A DNA stretch of 22,111 nt from a virus: positions 1 to 22,111 of IMG/VR virus record IMGVR_UViG_3300034418_004256. The stretch is one strand, 5' to 3'. The notes beneath the pieces were generated by a model that saw only the letters and a program-made list of their open reading frames with translations, did no database searches and was not told the origin of the DNA. Shown piece after piece: positions 13,573 through 20,651 of the stretch. The stretch's first letter is position 1. Each line of letters opens with the position of its first letter. The translations under genes were made by a program, and so were the position numbers.

Positions 13573-13974
13573 TTATTTCTCGATTGGTGGAAAGCCGTAT
13601 TTAATGCGAACACGGTCTGAAATGGGAATAGCGTCACCATCTCCGTCAATACGAACAAACTTCATAACTGTGGAGCAGGCGAGCTTTTGTGTGCCGTTAT
13701 AAACTGAATGGCGACGTGCTTCCAGCTTTAAATCCACACTTGTTGTGCCGATTCTCACAACCTCTCCATAGATTTTAATAAGCTGGGCTGGTCTAACCGG
13801 ACAGTGGAATGTTACCTCGTCAATCTTTTTCGTAACCATTCTGGGGGTATCAGCCACTTGGCAAGCAAAAGAAGCCGCAGCCTCGTCCAACCAAGCAAGC
13901 ATAATACCCCCAAAAAGGTTACCGTGATATCCCACATCGCCTTGTTTTACCAAATGCGTGGAAATGAGTTCCAT
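13573..13974 (-). CDS. Hotdog-fold acyl-CoA thioesterase (YciA-like)
   Basis: A 133-aa single-hotdog protein. Residues 19-34 (NLFGGIMLAWLDEAAA) match the YciA/BFIT acyl-CoA hydrolase motif, with Asn19 and the catalytic Asp30 in place. Later strands DEVTFHCPVRPAQLI and TSVDLKLEARR follow the same family, which hydrolyses acyl-CoA thioesters. It is unusual among phage genes. It is coupled to the GroES-like gene upstream (TAATG) and thyX downstream (zero spacing), so it is a stable member of this operon rather than a late insertion. A role in altering host lipid or CoA metabolism, perhaps membrane composition before lysis, is inference. Confidence 0.85.
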   Translation of the reverse strand: MELISTHLVKQGDVGYHGNLFGGIMLAWLDEAAASFACQVADTPRMVTKKIDEVTFHCPVRPAQLIKIYGEVVRIGTTSVDLKLEARRHSVYNGTQKLACSTVMKFVRIDGDGDAIPISDRVRIKYGFPPIEK

Positions 13975-14249
13975 TAGTTTAGAACTCCATAAACATGGTT
14001 TTGCAAAACGATGTGGAACTCTTGACCCTCAAAGCTGACTGTTTGAACCTGCGAGCGTTCTACAACAACGTGGTCGTCGGTATCTACCTCAAGAGTGCAG
14101 TCAATAGCTTTTGACAAAACCTTTACCACCTCGTAGGGGTCAGTGGGCTTTTGATAGTCGTCAGGTAGAACAAAAGTGTTATCATTTTTTTCTTCTACTT
14201 CTTTGCGACTTACCAAAAGGTGTCGGTTTAGCGGGTCAAACTTTTTCAC
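13974..14249 (-). CDS. GroES-like co-chaperonin
   Basis: A 91-aa protein of GroES length that aligns along the whole chain: FDPLNRHLLVSR (PLGDRVLVKR in GroES), EVEEKNDNTFVLPD (the mobile-loop region with FVL where GroES has IVL), YEVVKVL (GEVVAVG), DTDDHVVVER and FEGQEFHIVLQNHVYGVL (the C-terminal beta pattern). It would cap host GroEL for folding of phage proteins, as T4 gp31 does for the major capsid protein. The start is GTG at 14249, six nt after GGAGG, overlapping the upstream stop as GTGA. The mobile loop looks altered compared with host GroES. Confidence 0.8.
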   Translation of the reverse strand: MKKFDPLNRHLLVSRKEVEEKNDNTFVLPDDYQKPTDPYEVVKVLSKAIDCTLEVDTDDHVVVERSQVQTVSFEGQEFHIVLQNHVYGVLN

Positions 14250-14527
14250 TGGTTGCCTCCGGTCTCATGTGGGTTGGAACCAGCGAGAGTATAGACCAAG
14301 TTCTCATAGATTTCAGCAAGGTCTTCAAAGTGAATCTGCTTCTCCAACATGCGGTAAGCTTGCATAGCCAGTGAAATCTGGTCCTTGTCTAGCCAACCAT
14401 TCTCGATGTAGTTCTTGCGTAGCTCCTTGCGTTGCTCACGATAAGGGCGCATACAATCCTCGATAGCCGCGATGGCTTGAATGTACTCGGCAATGTGCTG
14501 ATGAATGTCATTCTTAACGTCTTCCAT
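14246..14527 (-). CDS. Hypothetical helical protein
   Basis: A 93-aa, almost entirely helical protein: IAEYIQAIAAIEDCMRPYREQRKELRKNY, then WLDKDQISLAMQAYRMLEKQ. The basic central stretch followed by a second helix distantly recalls GapR/DUF2312-type nucleoid proteins, but I would not assign it. GGAGA precedes the ATG. It overlaps glutaredoxin as TAATG and the GroES-like gene as GTGA, so it is expressed with both. No motif or membrane segment is visible. Confidence 0.6.
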   Translation of the reverse strand: MEDVKNDIHQHIAEYIQAIAAIEDCMRPYREQRKELRKNYIENGWLDKDQISLAMQAYRMLEKQIHFEDLAEIYENLVYTLAGSNPHETGGNQ

Positions 14528-14769
14528 TAGATTCTCCTTAACTTTGCATTTAGCTCACTAAAACCACCGATAAAAGTCTCCGAACCTTTATCGTCCACTT
14601 CAAACACCAAAGGTACGGTAGACCACTTGGTGTAATCTTTTAACTCTTGTAGTATATCACTTGCTGGCTCTACTGTCAAGTATTCATACTCTAAGTTTTT
14701 ACGTTCCAGTAAATTTTTTGCCAGCGAGCAATAGGGACAGCGGTCTGTACCATAAACTTTATACTTCAC
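14527..14769 (-). CDS. Glutaredoxin
   Basis: An 80-aa single-domain glutaredoxin. The redox site is CPYC (Cys11, Cys14) after VYGTDR; TVP near residue 52 holds the cis-proline; GGFSEL near 69 is the glutathione-contact turn. It would pass electrons from glutathione to ribonucleotide reductase. A GTG at 14769, eight nt after AGGAG, is chosen because the resulting protein has exactly family length; the upstream in-frame ATG would add 23 unrelated residues. It overlaps the upstream gene by 11 nt. A strong internal promoter (14651-14679) lies within it. Confidence 0.88.
   Translation of the reverse strand: MKYKVYGTDRCPYCSLAKNLLERKNLEYEYLTVEPASDILQELKDYTKWSTVPLVFEVDDKGSETFIGGFSELNAKLRRI
14651..14679 (-). 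promoter_or_regulatory. Internal sigma70-type promoter
   Basis: TTGACA (14679-14674), an exact 17-nt spacer, TATACT (14656-14651), then ACAAG. The 15 nt around the -10 (GTG-A-TATACTACAAG) match the promoter at 15233 at 14 of 15 positions. It lies in the glutaredoxin gene and would drive the 93-aa, GroES-like, thioesterase and thyX genes. Confidence 0.65.
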
Positions 14770-15214
14770 TTTTCTTACTCCTGTTTTTACGTCCGTCTGG
14801 TCGCATAGAACCTTGTTTTGTTGCGCCATCTGGGTCAAAAAGTTTTTTATTTTTTGCTTTGCTAGAATACAACATAAGCTCGATGTATTTAAGCCCTTCT
14901 TTTTCTCGGTAATAATGTTTGATAAGTTCTAGCTTGCCATACTTCGGTGGCTTACGCTTTGGTCTGCGACCTCTACCGCTGTATGGTGGAGGTGGTGGTG
15001 GTTTGTTGAGAATAGAAACAACTTCGTTAAGATAAGTTTCCTCGCCCAAAGTTTCTAAAAGAGGGGCGTTGTATTTTATTTTAATCATTATTGGAAACTT
15101 TGTGACGAACTCGTCTTTTTTGTGGAAACGGCAAGAAGTATAAATGCCGTCGTACTCTTTGTCGTCGCGCCAGAACCAAGCTGGCTTAATAGGAATGATT
15201 TCTACTTTGTCCAT
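14759..15214 (-). CDS. Hypothetical proline-rich basic protein
   Basis: A 151-aa protein of unknown function and first gene of the long operon. The N-terminal ~75 residues look folded (VEIIPIKPAWFWRDD, then FPIMIKIKYNAPLLETL). Residues ~81-100 are a proline/basic linker with six consecutive prolines followed by SGRGRRPKRKPPKYGK. The C-terminus is helical and very basic (KNRSKKSEV). Six prolines in a row should need EF-P during translation. The ATG at 15214 has a perfect AGGAGGT five nt before it; an upstream in-frame Met would overlap the promoter. Nucleic-acid binding is a reasonable guess from charge only. Confidence 0.65.
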   Translation of the reverse strand: MDKVEIIPIKPAWFWRDDKEYDGIYTSCRFHKKDEFVTKFPIMIKIKYNAPLLETLGEETYLNEVVSILNKPPPPPPYSGRGRRPKRKPPKYGKLELIKHYYREKEGLKYIELMLYSSKAKNKKLFDPDGATKQGSMRPDGRKNRSKKSEV

Positions 15215-15232
15215 TTTGACCTCCTGACTTGT

Positions 15233-15260
15233 AGTATAACACAATGGAAGTGGAAGTCAA
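15233..15260 (-). promoter_or_regulatory. Main promoter of the metabolic/replication operon
   Basis: TTGACT (15260-15255), a 16-nt spacer, TATACT (15238-15233), then ACAAGTC and the AGGAGGT ribosome site. It lies in the 51-nt gap between the 79-aa virion gene and the proline-rich gene, the only gap in this part of the window. The expected transcript would have a leader of only about a dozen nt. Confidence 0.75.
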
Positions 15261-15265
15261 GGGTT

Positions 15266-15505
15266 TTATGGCAATGCAGGGTCTGGTGGTGGTGGAATGG
15301 TGTAGCCTAAACCAATTACCCATTCATCAACATCAAAACCGTGCCACTCTGCTTGTATTGTTTCAACAGAGGGCGGTGGTGTAACATGACCCCAAATACC
15401 AATAACTCTATATTTTGTGAAACCTTTTTTTATCAGTGTGCCAACCTGACCGGCGACTGATTCAGTTTGAATGTAATACGTTACTGGTTGTGGAGAAAAT
15501 GACAT
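15266..15505 (-). CDS. Hypothetical small virion-module protein
   Basis: A 79-aa protein with a beta-rich pattern (TYYIQTESVAGQVGTLI, FTKYRVIGIWGHV, DEWVIGLGYTI) and two proline runs, TPPP and IPPPPDPALP, the latter at the C-terminus. Not recognised. It follows the LamG-like gene by 9 nt and is the last gene of the right-hand virion module, so it is probably a small accessory of the appendage protein. A weak ribosome site (AGGAACA) precedes the ATG. Confidence 0.55.
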   Translation of the reverse strand: MSFSPQPVTYYIQTESVAGQVGTLIKKGFTKYRVIGIWGHVTPPPSVETIQAEWHGFDVDEWVIGLGYTIPPPPDPALP

Positions 15506-15514
15506 TCTATGTTC

Positions 15515-16408
15515 CTACTTGATAGGTGCTGTTGTTCCCAAGTTATGTTTTCTTAAAATTGCTCTCGATAATGTTTCCATCTCAGCATTTGTAAGAACTC
15601 TTGTAATGGCAACTATAGTTCCAATTGAGCCATTGTAGTAAAGGCTAGCGCCGCGTTGACCCAAATAGAAATGCATTTTTTCAGCAGGATCAGGCGGGTT
15701 TATCTGAGACCATGGAGCGTCAATGTTAAATGTGTCGGTGCCTTGGTATACATCACCGTCTGAAAAGGACACTCCATTGATGTAAGGTTTTGTAGTTGTG
15801 TTTGGACCGCCACCTGCACCATTGCGGTTAAAAACAATGCCGCGAACTAATGGCAGATCAACATCAACATTTGCGGGAACAGGGGCTCCGGTATTTATTT
15901 GACTAATGTTATTTGCTTGGGCAAAGTAGCCAGCAAAATCTGATGAAGCTCTGTTCTCAGAGATAGTAAAAGCACCGTGGCGATACCATAAGTCAGAAAA
16001 CTCTAATATTGCTTGTAAGCCGCTTCCAGCATTTGTTTTTGTGAAAATTAATAAAGAAAGCGCTCTTTTTCCGAGTAGTTGCGTATCTTCTGCTACTGTT
16101 CTAAGTCCGGTACCCGAGCCGTCAAAATTTAGAACTGGCTTGTTGTTGTAGAGACCAAGGGAGGGGTCGGTGGTGCCTATTGTTGCAAAGTTGGTATCGT
16201 ATGCGCCGAGCGAATCAGACCATGCATCTACTGCTCCACCAACGTCAACACCGCTAATTGATGAAGGGTCGAAACAGAAAAGTAAGTCACTTCCTGCAAC
16301 TGACCTCACAATGTTTAAAAAACCGCCAGACTTATCTTCTGTGGTGATAACCCCAGTAGAACGGCTTGATATAGAGCCACCTTTTCCACCAAAGCCCGAA
16401 CGCATCAT
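15515..16408 (-). CDS. LamG/concanavalin-like virion appendage protein
   Basis: A 297-aa protein. After a Gly/Ser-rich N-terminus (~25 residues), the rest follows a jelly-roll lectin pattern: FCFDPSS and AVDAWSDSLG near the start, KPVLNFDGSGTGL (~90-102), and the family's C-terminal signature IGTIVAITRVLTNAEMETLSR followed by ILRKHNL. LamG/concanavalin-like domains bind carbohydrate, so a role in host recognition or as a capsid or tail decoration is likely. The start overlaps the upstream stop as TAATG. No transmembrane or coiled coil. Which virion part it belongs to cannot be told. Confidence 0.7.
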   Translation of the reverse strand: MMRSGFGGKGGSISSRSTGVITTEDKSGGFLNIVRSVAGSDLLFCFDPSSISGVDVGGAVDAWSDSLGAYDTNFATIGTTDPSLGLYNNKPVLNFDGSGTGLRTVAEDTQLLGKRALSLLIFTKTNAGSGLQAILEFSDLWYRHGAFTISENRASSDFAGYFAQANNISQINTGAPVPANVDVDLPLVRGIVFNRNGAGGGPNTTTKPYINGVSFSDGDVYQGTDTFNIDAPWSQINPPDPAEKMHFYLGQRGASLYYNGSIGTIVAITRVLTNAEMETLSRAILRKHNLGTTAPIK

Positions 16409-16812
16409 TAACCAATTCCTGCTGAACCTGAGTAGTTTGGACCTTGTGCTCCTGAGAGTTCGCTGTCGATGCCTGTGAGACCTGCAATAATAGAACCTGT
16501 TGTTGGGGCACCATCACCGGCAAGATAAACATAGCGAACTCTAAAATCGCCTGTGTAGCTTTCACCATTGTCAAGAACAATTTTGTAGCCATCGTCGCCA
16601 GAGACGCCGTTAGCGGAGAAGCCGACTAAGAGCGGCACGTTTGAACCAGCGTGTGTGTTTTGAATTGTCAAAAAAGAAGTAACAGCAGGAAACTTAATTT
16701 CTGTTACTGAGGTGTTTGACACAACGATGCTTGATGATAGAAATGGTTTTGCGCTCATTTGGTATTGACCAACTGAGCCTACTCCCGGTCTGTATTGATT
16801 TGGTCCAGCCAT
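16408..16812 (-). CDS. Small beta-rich virion protein
   Basis: A 134-aa protein beginning MAGPNQYRPGVGSVGQYQMS, an N-terminal pattern I recall from conserved small proteins of marine phage structural clusters. The remainder alternates short strands (TSFLTIQNTHAG, VPLLVGFSANG, YKIVLDNGESYTGDF, RVRYVYLAG) in a small beta-sandwich pattern and ends Gly/Ser-rich. Composition and context suggest a virion decoration or connector. It has a clear GGAG ribosome site and overlaps the LamG-like gene by one nt. Confidence 0.6.
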   Translation of the reverse strand: MAGPNQYRPGVGSVGQYQMSAKPFLSSSIVVSNTSVTEIKFPAVTSFLTIQNTHAGSNVPLLVGFSANGVSGDDGYKIVLDNGESYTGDFRVRYVYLAGDGAPTTGSIIAGLTGIDSELSGAQGPNYSGSAGIG

Positions 16813-16821
16813 TTTTTACTC

Positions 16822-17106
16822 CTAAGTGTTCTTTAAAACTTCCCAAATGGCGATGCCTATTGAGCCGATGACTCCGGTTGCGCCAATCCAAAGAACCTTA
16901 CTCATGTTTGCTTTCCAGGCTTCTAGCTCTTTTAGACGAGAATAAATACCCTGGTCAGGGTTGTAAATGGCTTCTTTAATCTTGGTGATATCACCAGCCA
17001 TTTCTTCGTTCTTTTCTTTGATGGTCATTATAACTTCTTCGATTCTTTTCAACGAGCCTTTTAGTTCTGCGAACTCGACTGCGTTGCTTATTCTTTCGTC
17101 TGGCAT
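16822..17106 (-). CDS. Coiled-coil protein with C-terminal transmembrane helix (XhlA/holin-like)
   Basis: A 94-aa protein. Residues ~8-68 are a long helix with heptads (LKGSLKRIEEVIMTIKEKNE) interrupted by YNPDQGIY. Residues ~71-90 (VLWIGATGVIGSIGIAIWEVL) are one transmembrane helix with a short tail. This is the form of haemolysin XhlA/holin-associated phage proteins, which work with an endolysin in lysis. ATG at 17106 is chosen because GAGGG lies 6-7 nt before it; an upstream TTG in frame would overlap the 512-aa gene. An ACTATTTAT motif lies 25 nt upstream. Holin or tail-membrane roles are both possible. Confidence 0.6.
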   Translation of the reverse strand: MPDERISNAVEFAELKGSLKRIEEVIMTIKEKNEEMAGDITKIKEAIYNPDQGIYSRLKELEAWKANMSKVLWIGATGVIGSIGIAIWEVLKNT

Positions 17107-17131
17107 ACCTGTACCCTCATAAGGTTCAACA

Positions 17132-17140
17132 ATAAATAGT
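17132..17140 (-). promoter_or_regulatory. Putative late-type promoter motif ACTATTTAT
   Basis: Minus-strand AACTATTTATT in the 52-nt gap before the XhlA-like gene, 25 nt from its ATG. It matches the 4801 copy at 11 of 11 positions. It may separately drive the XhlA-like, small virion and LamG-like genes. Confidence 0.4.
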
Positions 17141-17158
17141 TTCCCAAAAAGTAAAGGC

Positions 17159-18697
17159 TTATTGTTGCTCAAACCAGTTCACACTCACAGTGTTGTCGGT
17201 AACAGCATCATCAGCCCTGAAACCGATAACAAGGACTTCACCAGCGGTGGTAACAATTTCTAAGTTCGCCAAATCGATTGTGTTTGATCCACCGCCATTA
17301 ACACCAAAAGTGAATATTGGTTCATTTTGAGAAATAGCCAAACCAGTACCGCCAGCAGTTCCTAAATCAGCATAGGAAACTGTGCTTGAACCACCATTGA
17401 CCTCAATAAAGTTTACATCGCCAGTTATTTCAACACCAGTGAAAATGCCGATAGTGAATGGTTTTGGTGTTGTTGAACCAGCAGCATTAGTAGCACTAAT
17501 ACTTAAAAGGTCCAACTCACCAAAACATGCTTGATTATGGAAAACACGATTTACTTTTAGAGCAATAAGACCTTTGAAAACACCAGAAGTGTTCGCAGAA
17601 TCAAAAGTTCTTACATGAGCAAACTTTGGATCTAATGTTACGAACTCGCCTTCTGTAAAAGTCGCCAATGAAGCACAACGAACTGCAACACTTGTTGTAG
17701 CAGTTGTGTTGGTAGAGGCAACAAGACCTGCAATATTGGGGTTTCTCAAAACTGGTGTAGTTCTATTGTTTGCATTTTTGATTTGATGAACTGGGGTAAA
17801 TCCGCCTTTATTGGGATCTTCAATAGAAAAGAAGGCATTACCTTGTCCCAAGTATTGGAAAGAAATTTGAAAAACATTACCTTTTTGTGGGTTTAAAGTC
17901 ATGCCGCTTGGACCTGTGCCGTCCATCTTATCGTAATTCCATGCAGATTGAAGATAAACATCTGATGAGGGTGCAACACCTTCGGAAACCTGTGTAAAGT
18001 TACCAAGAGATACGGGACCAGCCTTAGTGGCAGAATAAGAACCGCTGTAAGGACCAGCACGGGCAGAAAGGAAAAACACATCAGAACCAACAACATCAAC
18101 TTGCCATCCGTCGCCTACTTGTGTGTAATCAGCAAGGGAAAGTTGGTAAGCAGTTTGAGTTGTGTCGCTTCCACCAGTTACAGGAACATCAATAGAGTCG
18201 CCGTCAAGAGTTACAGTAACATCTTCTGTGCCTGCTGGTGTTGAAACAGTTAATTTTCTAATCTCTCTTTTGGAAGTTGCTTGGTGTAGAATAGCAAAGT
18301 TTTGGTTGAGATAACCAAAGAAGTAACCGCACTCACCATTACCAAGACCGATAATTTGAATGTTGCCGTCTACTGGTGTGTCAAAAAGAGCAGTTCCTCT
18401 AAATAAAGAACCTTGACCGGCTGAGTATTTTAGACCTCTGCGGATTTGAACACCACCAGAGCCACTTGGACTTACTGAACTTGTAACAACAGCATAGCCA
18501 TCTTCTTGATAAGCACCGCCGCCAGCATACCTAATTGGTGTGACTACCTTCTCGTTGATTGTGTAAACAAAATCCGCTTGACCAGATGGAGTTAGGGATT
18601 CAACTCTGACTTCGCCAAAAGAAGTTTGTTGTGCCGTCCCTGGTTCGCCAATAGTTATATTTTTTAGTGGTTTGTAAAAAAATCCCGATCTAGACAT
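17159..18697 (-). CDS. Large virion structural protein (fibre or head-appendage type)
   Basis: A 512-aa protein with virion composition: many Gly, Ser, Thr, Asn and beta-strand repeats, few charged residues and no catalytic motif. The N-terminus (SRSGFFYKPLKNITIGEPG) is a likely attachment segment. The middle contains TVTLDGDSIDVPVTGG and QTAYQLSLADYTQVGDGWQVDVVG, typical of phage fibre or baseplate-associated sheets; the C-terminal third has several NxxxTxxVxxxD-type strands. Family not recognised. It has a GAGGAT ribosome site, heads the right-hand virion module and lies behind an ACTATTTAT motif and terminator. Confidence 0.65.
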   Translation of the reverse strand: MSRSGFFYKPLKNITIGEPGTAQQTSFGEVRVESLTPSGQADFVYTINEKVVTPIRYAGGGAYQEDGYAVVTSSVSPSGSGGVQIRRGLKYSAGQGSLFRGTALFDTPVDGNIQIIGLGNGECGYFFGYLNQNFAILHQATSKREIRKLTVSTPAGTEDVTVTLDGDSIDVPVTGGSDTTQTAYQLSLADYTQVGDGWQVDVVGSDVFFLSARAGPYSGSYSATKAGPVSLGNFTQVSEGVAPSSDVYLQSAWNYDKMDGTGPSGMTLNPQKGNVFQISFQYLGQGNAFFSIEDPNKGGFTPVHQIKNANNRTTPVLRNPNIAGLVASTNTTATTSVAVRCASLATFTEGEFVTLDPKFAHVRTFDSANTSGVFKGLIALKVNRVFHNQACFGELDLLSISATNAAGSTTPKPFTIGIFTGVEITGDVNFIEVNGGSSTVSYADLGTAGGTGLAISQNEPIFTFGVNGGGSNTIDLANLEIVTTAGEVLVIGFRADDAVTDNTVSVNWFEQQ

Positions 18698-18728
18698 TTT
18701 GTTGTTATCCTCAAAAAGTAGCCTTCTT

Positions 18729-18737
18729 ATAAATAGT
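18729..18737 (-). promoter_or_regulatory. Putative late-type promoter motif ACTATTTAT
   Basis: ACTATTTAT followed by AAG, 31 nt upstream of the 512-aa virion gene's ATG, and immediately after the terminator hairpin of the ribonucleotide reductase gene. Placement right after a terminator and before a new functional module is what a promoter would show. Confidence 0.45.
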
Positions 18738-18740
18738 AAA

Positions 18741-18763
18741 GGCAGGAAGATAAACTCCCTGCC
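18741..18763 (-). terminator. Rho-independent terminator after ribonucleotide reductase
   Basis: Minus-strand GGCAGGGAG-TTTAT-CTTCCTGCC forms a 9-bp stem (one G-U pair) with a 5-nt loop, followed by TTTACTATTT. It lies 29 nt after the reductase stop and separates the replication genes from the virion module. Confidence 0.7.
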
Positions 18764-18791
18764 CTACATACCGAGGATAATAGCTATAAAA

Positions 18792-20651
18792 CTATACTAC
18801 TTCACAAGCACCGCCAGCACAAGCGGCTTGGTCTGTGAGGTTTGTATTGTCATCAGCCTCATAAACATTTGTGAGGTCAATGTCGGTTAGAGACTTGAGC
18901 ATAGCCTCGTAAGTCTCTTTTGAACAGTCCTCAAAAGGTGCTTGGTCATAGTTGCCACCATCGTAGGGAAGAACTGAAAGACCGTTGTATACATCACGGT
19001 TCTCCCACATCCATTCACCAACATCAGCCCACTCTGACTCACGGATGCTTACCGTGGCTGAGACATTGTGGGTATTTTGTCCCTTGCGGTGTCCCTTCCT
19101 GACCCACTCCTTTGAAACCTGCGCCACTCGCTTGAGCATGGACATGGCAGACTCTGTTCGATAGATTGCTCCTTCTGGTGCTTTCTGTGGAACAGAAATA
19201 ACAGCAGTGTCGTGCGGACGGAAGAACTCGTCTTCTATTAGTTCCTCATGGGCGAGTGAAAGATAGTTGTAAATGGCTTCATTCTTTCCTACACGAATAC
19301 GACGAATGTAATAGTCATTGTGCCAAGCGTGAATACCGCTGGAAGTTCCAAGAGTGAGAGAGGTTGTGCCTGCTGGCTTTACGCAAGTGGTTCTTGCTGC
19401 GGGTCTTACACCGATAAGTTCAGCAACTCTTTCATTTTCTTTTTTTACTTCCTCGGCTGCTTTTGACATGTCGAGGTTGAGAACAGCACCAGAAGCGATG
19501 CCGGTCATTGATACACCGATAAGAGCGTCCTTCTCTGTGTTTCTGCGCCATACGTCGCGGAGATAGTGGAAGTCTGTGTAGCCTGCTTGGAGTGTGCCGA
19601 TAAAAGCAGCAGCCTTGACACGGGCTTCGTATTCTTCTTGACCATCAAGGTCAGAGGCATTTACTTCTGTTAGGTTGCAGAACTGGTAAGGTCGTAGTGC
19701 AATTTCGCAGCAAGGGTTTGTGCCCCAATCTTTGTCGTTAGAAAGATAAATACCGGGCTCACCTGAACCTGACTTTTTAATTCTGTCCCAAAGTTTTAGG
19801 AAGTATTCTTTATCAACCTTGTGGCGAAGAATAACTGCTGAGTTATTTGCTCTGCCGCGCTGTGGGTTTGCTTCCCACCAACTTCCCGACTTGGAAGCAA
19901 TCATTTCATCGTCGTCTGCTGAGAAGAGTGAAATAAGTGCTGCTCTGCGAATACCACCGGCTAGAACTGCGTCAGCGATGTGGCATATCATGTCATGGAC
20001 TTCAATAGGTTGAAGTTTTTCTCCGTCTTGCTTCTCGCTGAGAATGCCTTCTACTTTTACAAGACACTCGCGAAGAGGCTGTGGTCCAGGGGCTTTGCCG
20101 CCAGAAGTGACGAGTCGTGCGCCCTTTGGACGAATGTCAGAGAAGTCGAAGCGAAGCTTTGATGTGCCCTTGAAGTAAGAATAGACAAGAGCCTTTACTG
20201 CGTCAGCCCAGCCTTCAATGTTGTCGCTTACTAGGAAACGACGTGTGCGCTTTGGGTTTGGCTTGCGAATCTCTGGTAGTCTTTCGACGTGGTGGGCTTG
20301 TACAGAGAAGCCTACGCCTGTGCCACCTAGAAGTAGGAACATGCACTCGCCAAATGAGTCAGCGTGGTCAATAGGCATGTAAGCGCAGTTGTAAATGCGG
20401 TTTGGGGCAACCTCAATAGACTTGCCGCCGAACTGCATAGAGCGCATGGATGGTAAAACTTTTTTTGTGAAAACAAAGTCCTTGTAAACTTTTTCTATTT
20501 CCTCAGCAAGTTCGGGATATTTTTTCATATGCATTTGCATATTTCTGTCGCAGAGTTCTTCCCAAGTCTCTCTGCGCTCTTTTTCTGGTAAATACTTTGC
20601 GTATTTCATGTGGACGGTAATGTCCGAAAGTATTTGTGTAGCTAGTTCCAT
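18792..20651 (-). CDS. Class II (adenosylcobalamin-dependent) ribonucleoside-triphosphate reductase
   Basis: A 619-aa monomeric reductase of the Lactobacillus leichmannii type, converting NTPs to dNTPs. Key residues are in order: active-site disulfide Cys89 (YNCAY) and Cys325 (FCNLTE); the radical Cys314 with Asn312 and Glu316 in NPCCE; a phosphate-binding KPAGTTS segment; and the C-terminal redox pair Cys611/Cys616 (CAGGAC) that shuttles electrons in from thioredoxin. There is no ATP cone and no intein. Dependence on B12 means the host must supply it. The start lies directly after the helicase stop, with GGAGGA inside the helicase's final codons. Likely partners here are the phage thioredoxin-like protein and glutaredoxin. 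Confidence 0.93.
   Translation of the reverse strand: MELATQILSDITVHMKYAKYLPEKERRETWEELCDRNMQMHMKKYPELAEEIEKVYKDFVFTKKVLPSMRSMQFGGKSIEVAPNRIYNCAYMPIDHADSFGECMFLLLGGTGVGFSVQAHHVERLPEIRKPNPKRTRRFLVSDNIEGWADAVKALVYSYFKGTSKLRFDFSDIRPKGARLVTSGGKAPGPQPLRECLVKVEGILSEKQDGEKLQPIEVHDMICHIADAVLAGGIRRAALISLFSADDDEMIASKSGSWWEANPQRGRANNSAVILRHKVDKEYFLKLWDRIKKSGSGEPGIYLSNDKDWGTNPCCEIALRPYQFCNLTEVNASDLDGQEEYEARVKAAAFIGTLQAGYTDFHYLRDVWRRNTEKDALIGVSMTGIASGAVLNLDMSKAAEEVKKENERVAELIGVRPAARTTCVKPAGTTSLTLGTSSGIHAWHNDYYIRRIRVGKNEAIYNYLSLAHEELIEDEFFRPHDTAVISVPQKAPEGAIYRTESAMSMLKRVAQVSKEWVRKGHRKGQNTHNVSATVSIRESEWADVGEWMWENRDVYNGLSVLPYDGGNYDQAPFEDCSKETYEAMLKSLTDIDLTNVYEADDNTNLTDQAACAGGACEVV

Noticed and set aside
18792-20651. 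Possible intein or ATP-cone in the ribonucleotide reductase
   Set aside because: The sequence runs through all family motifs at normal spacing with no insertion, and begins directly with the catalytic domain.
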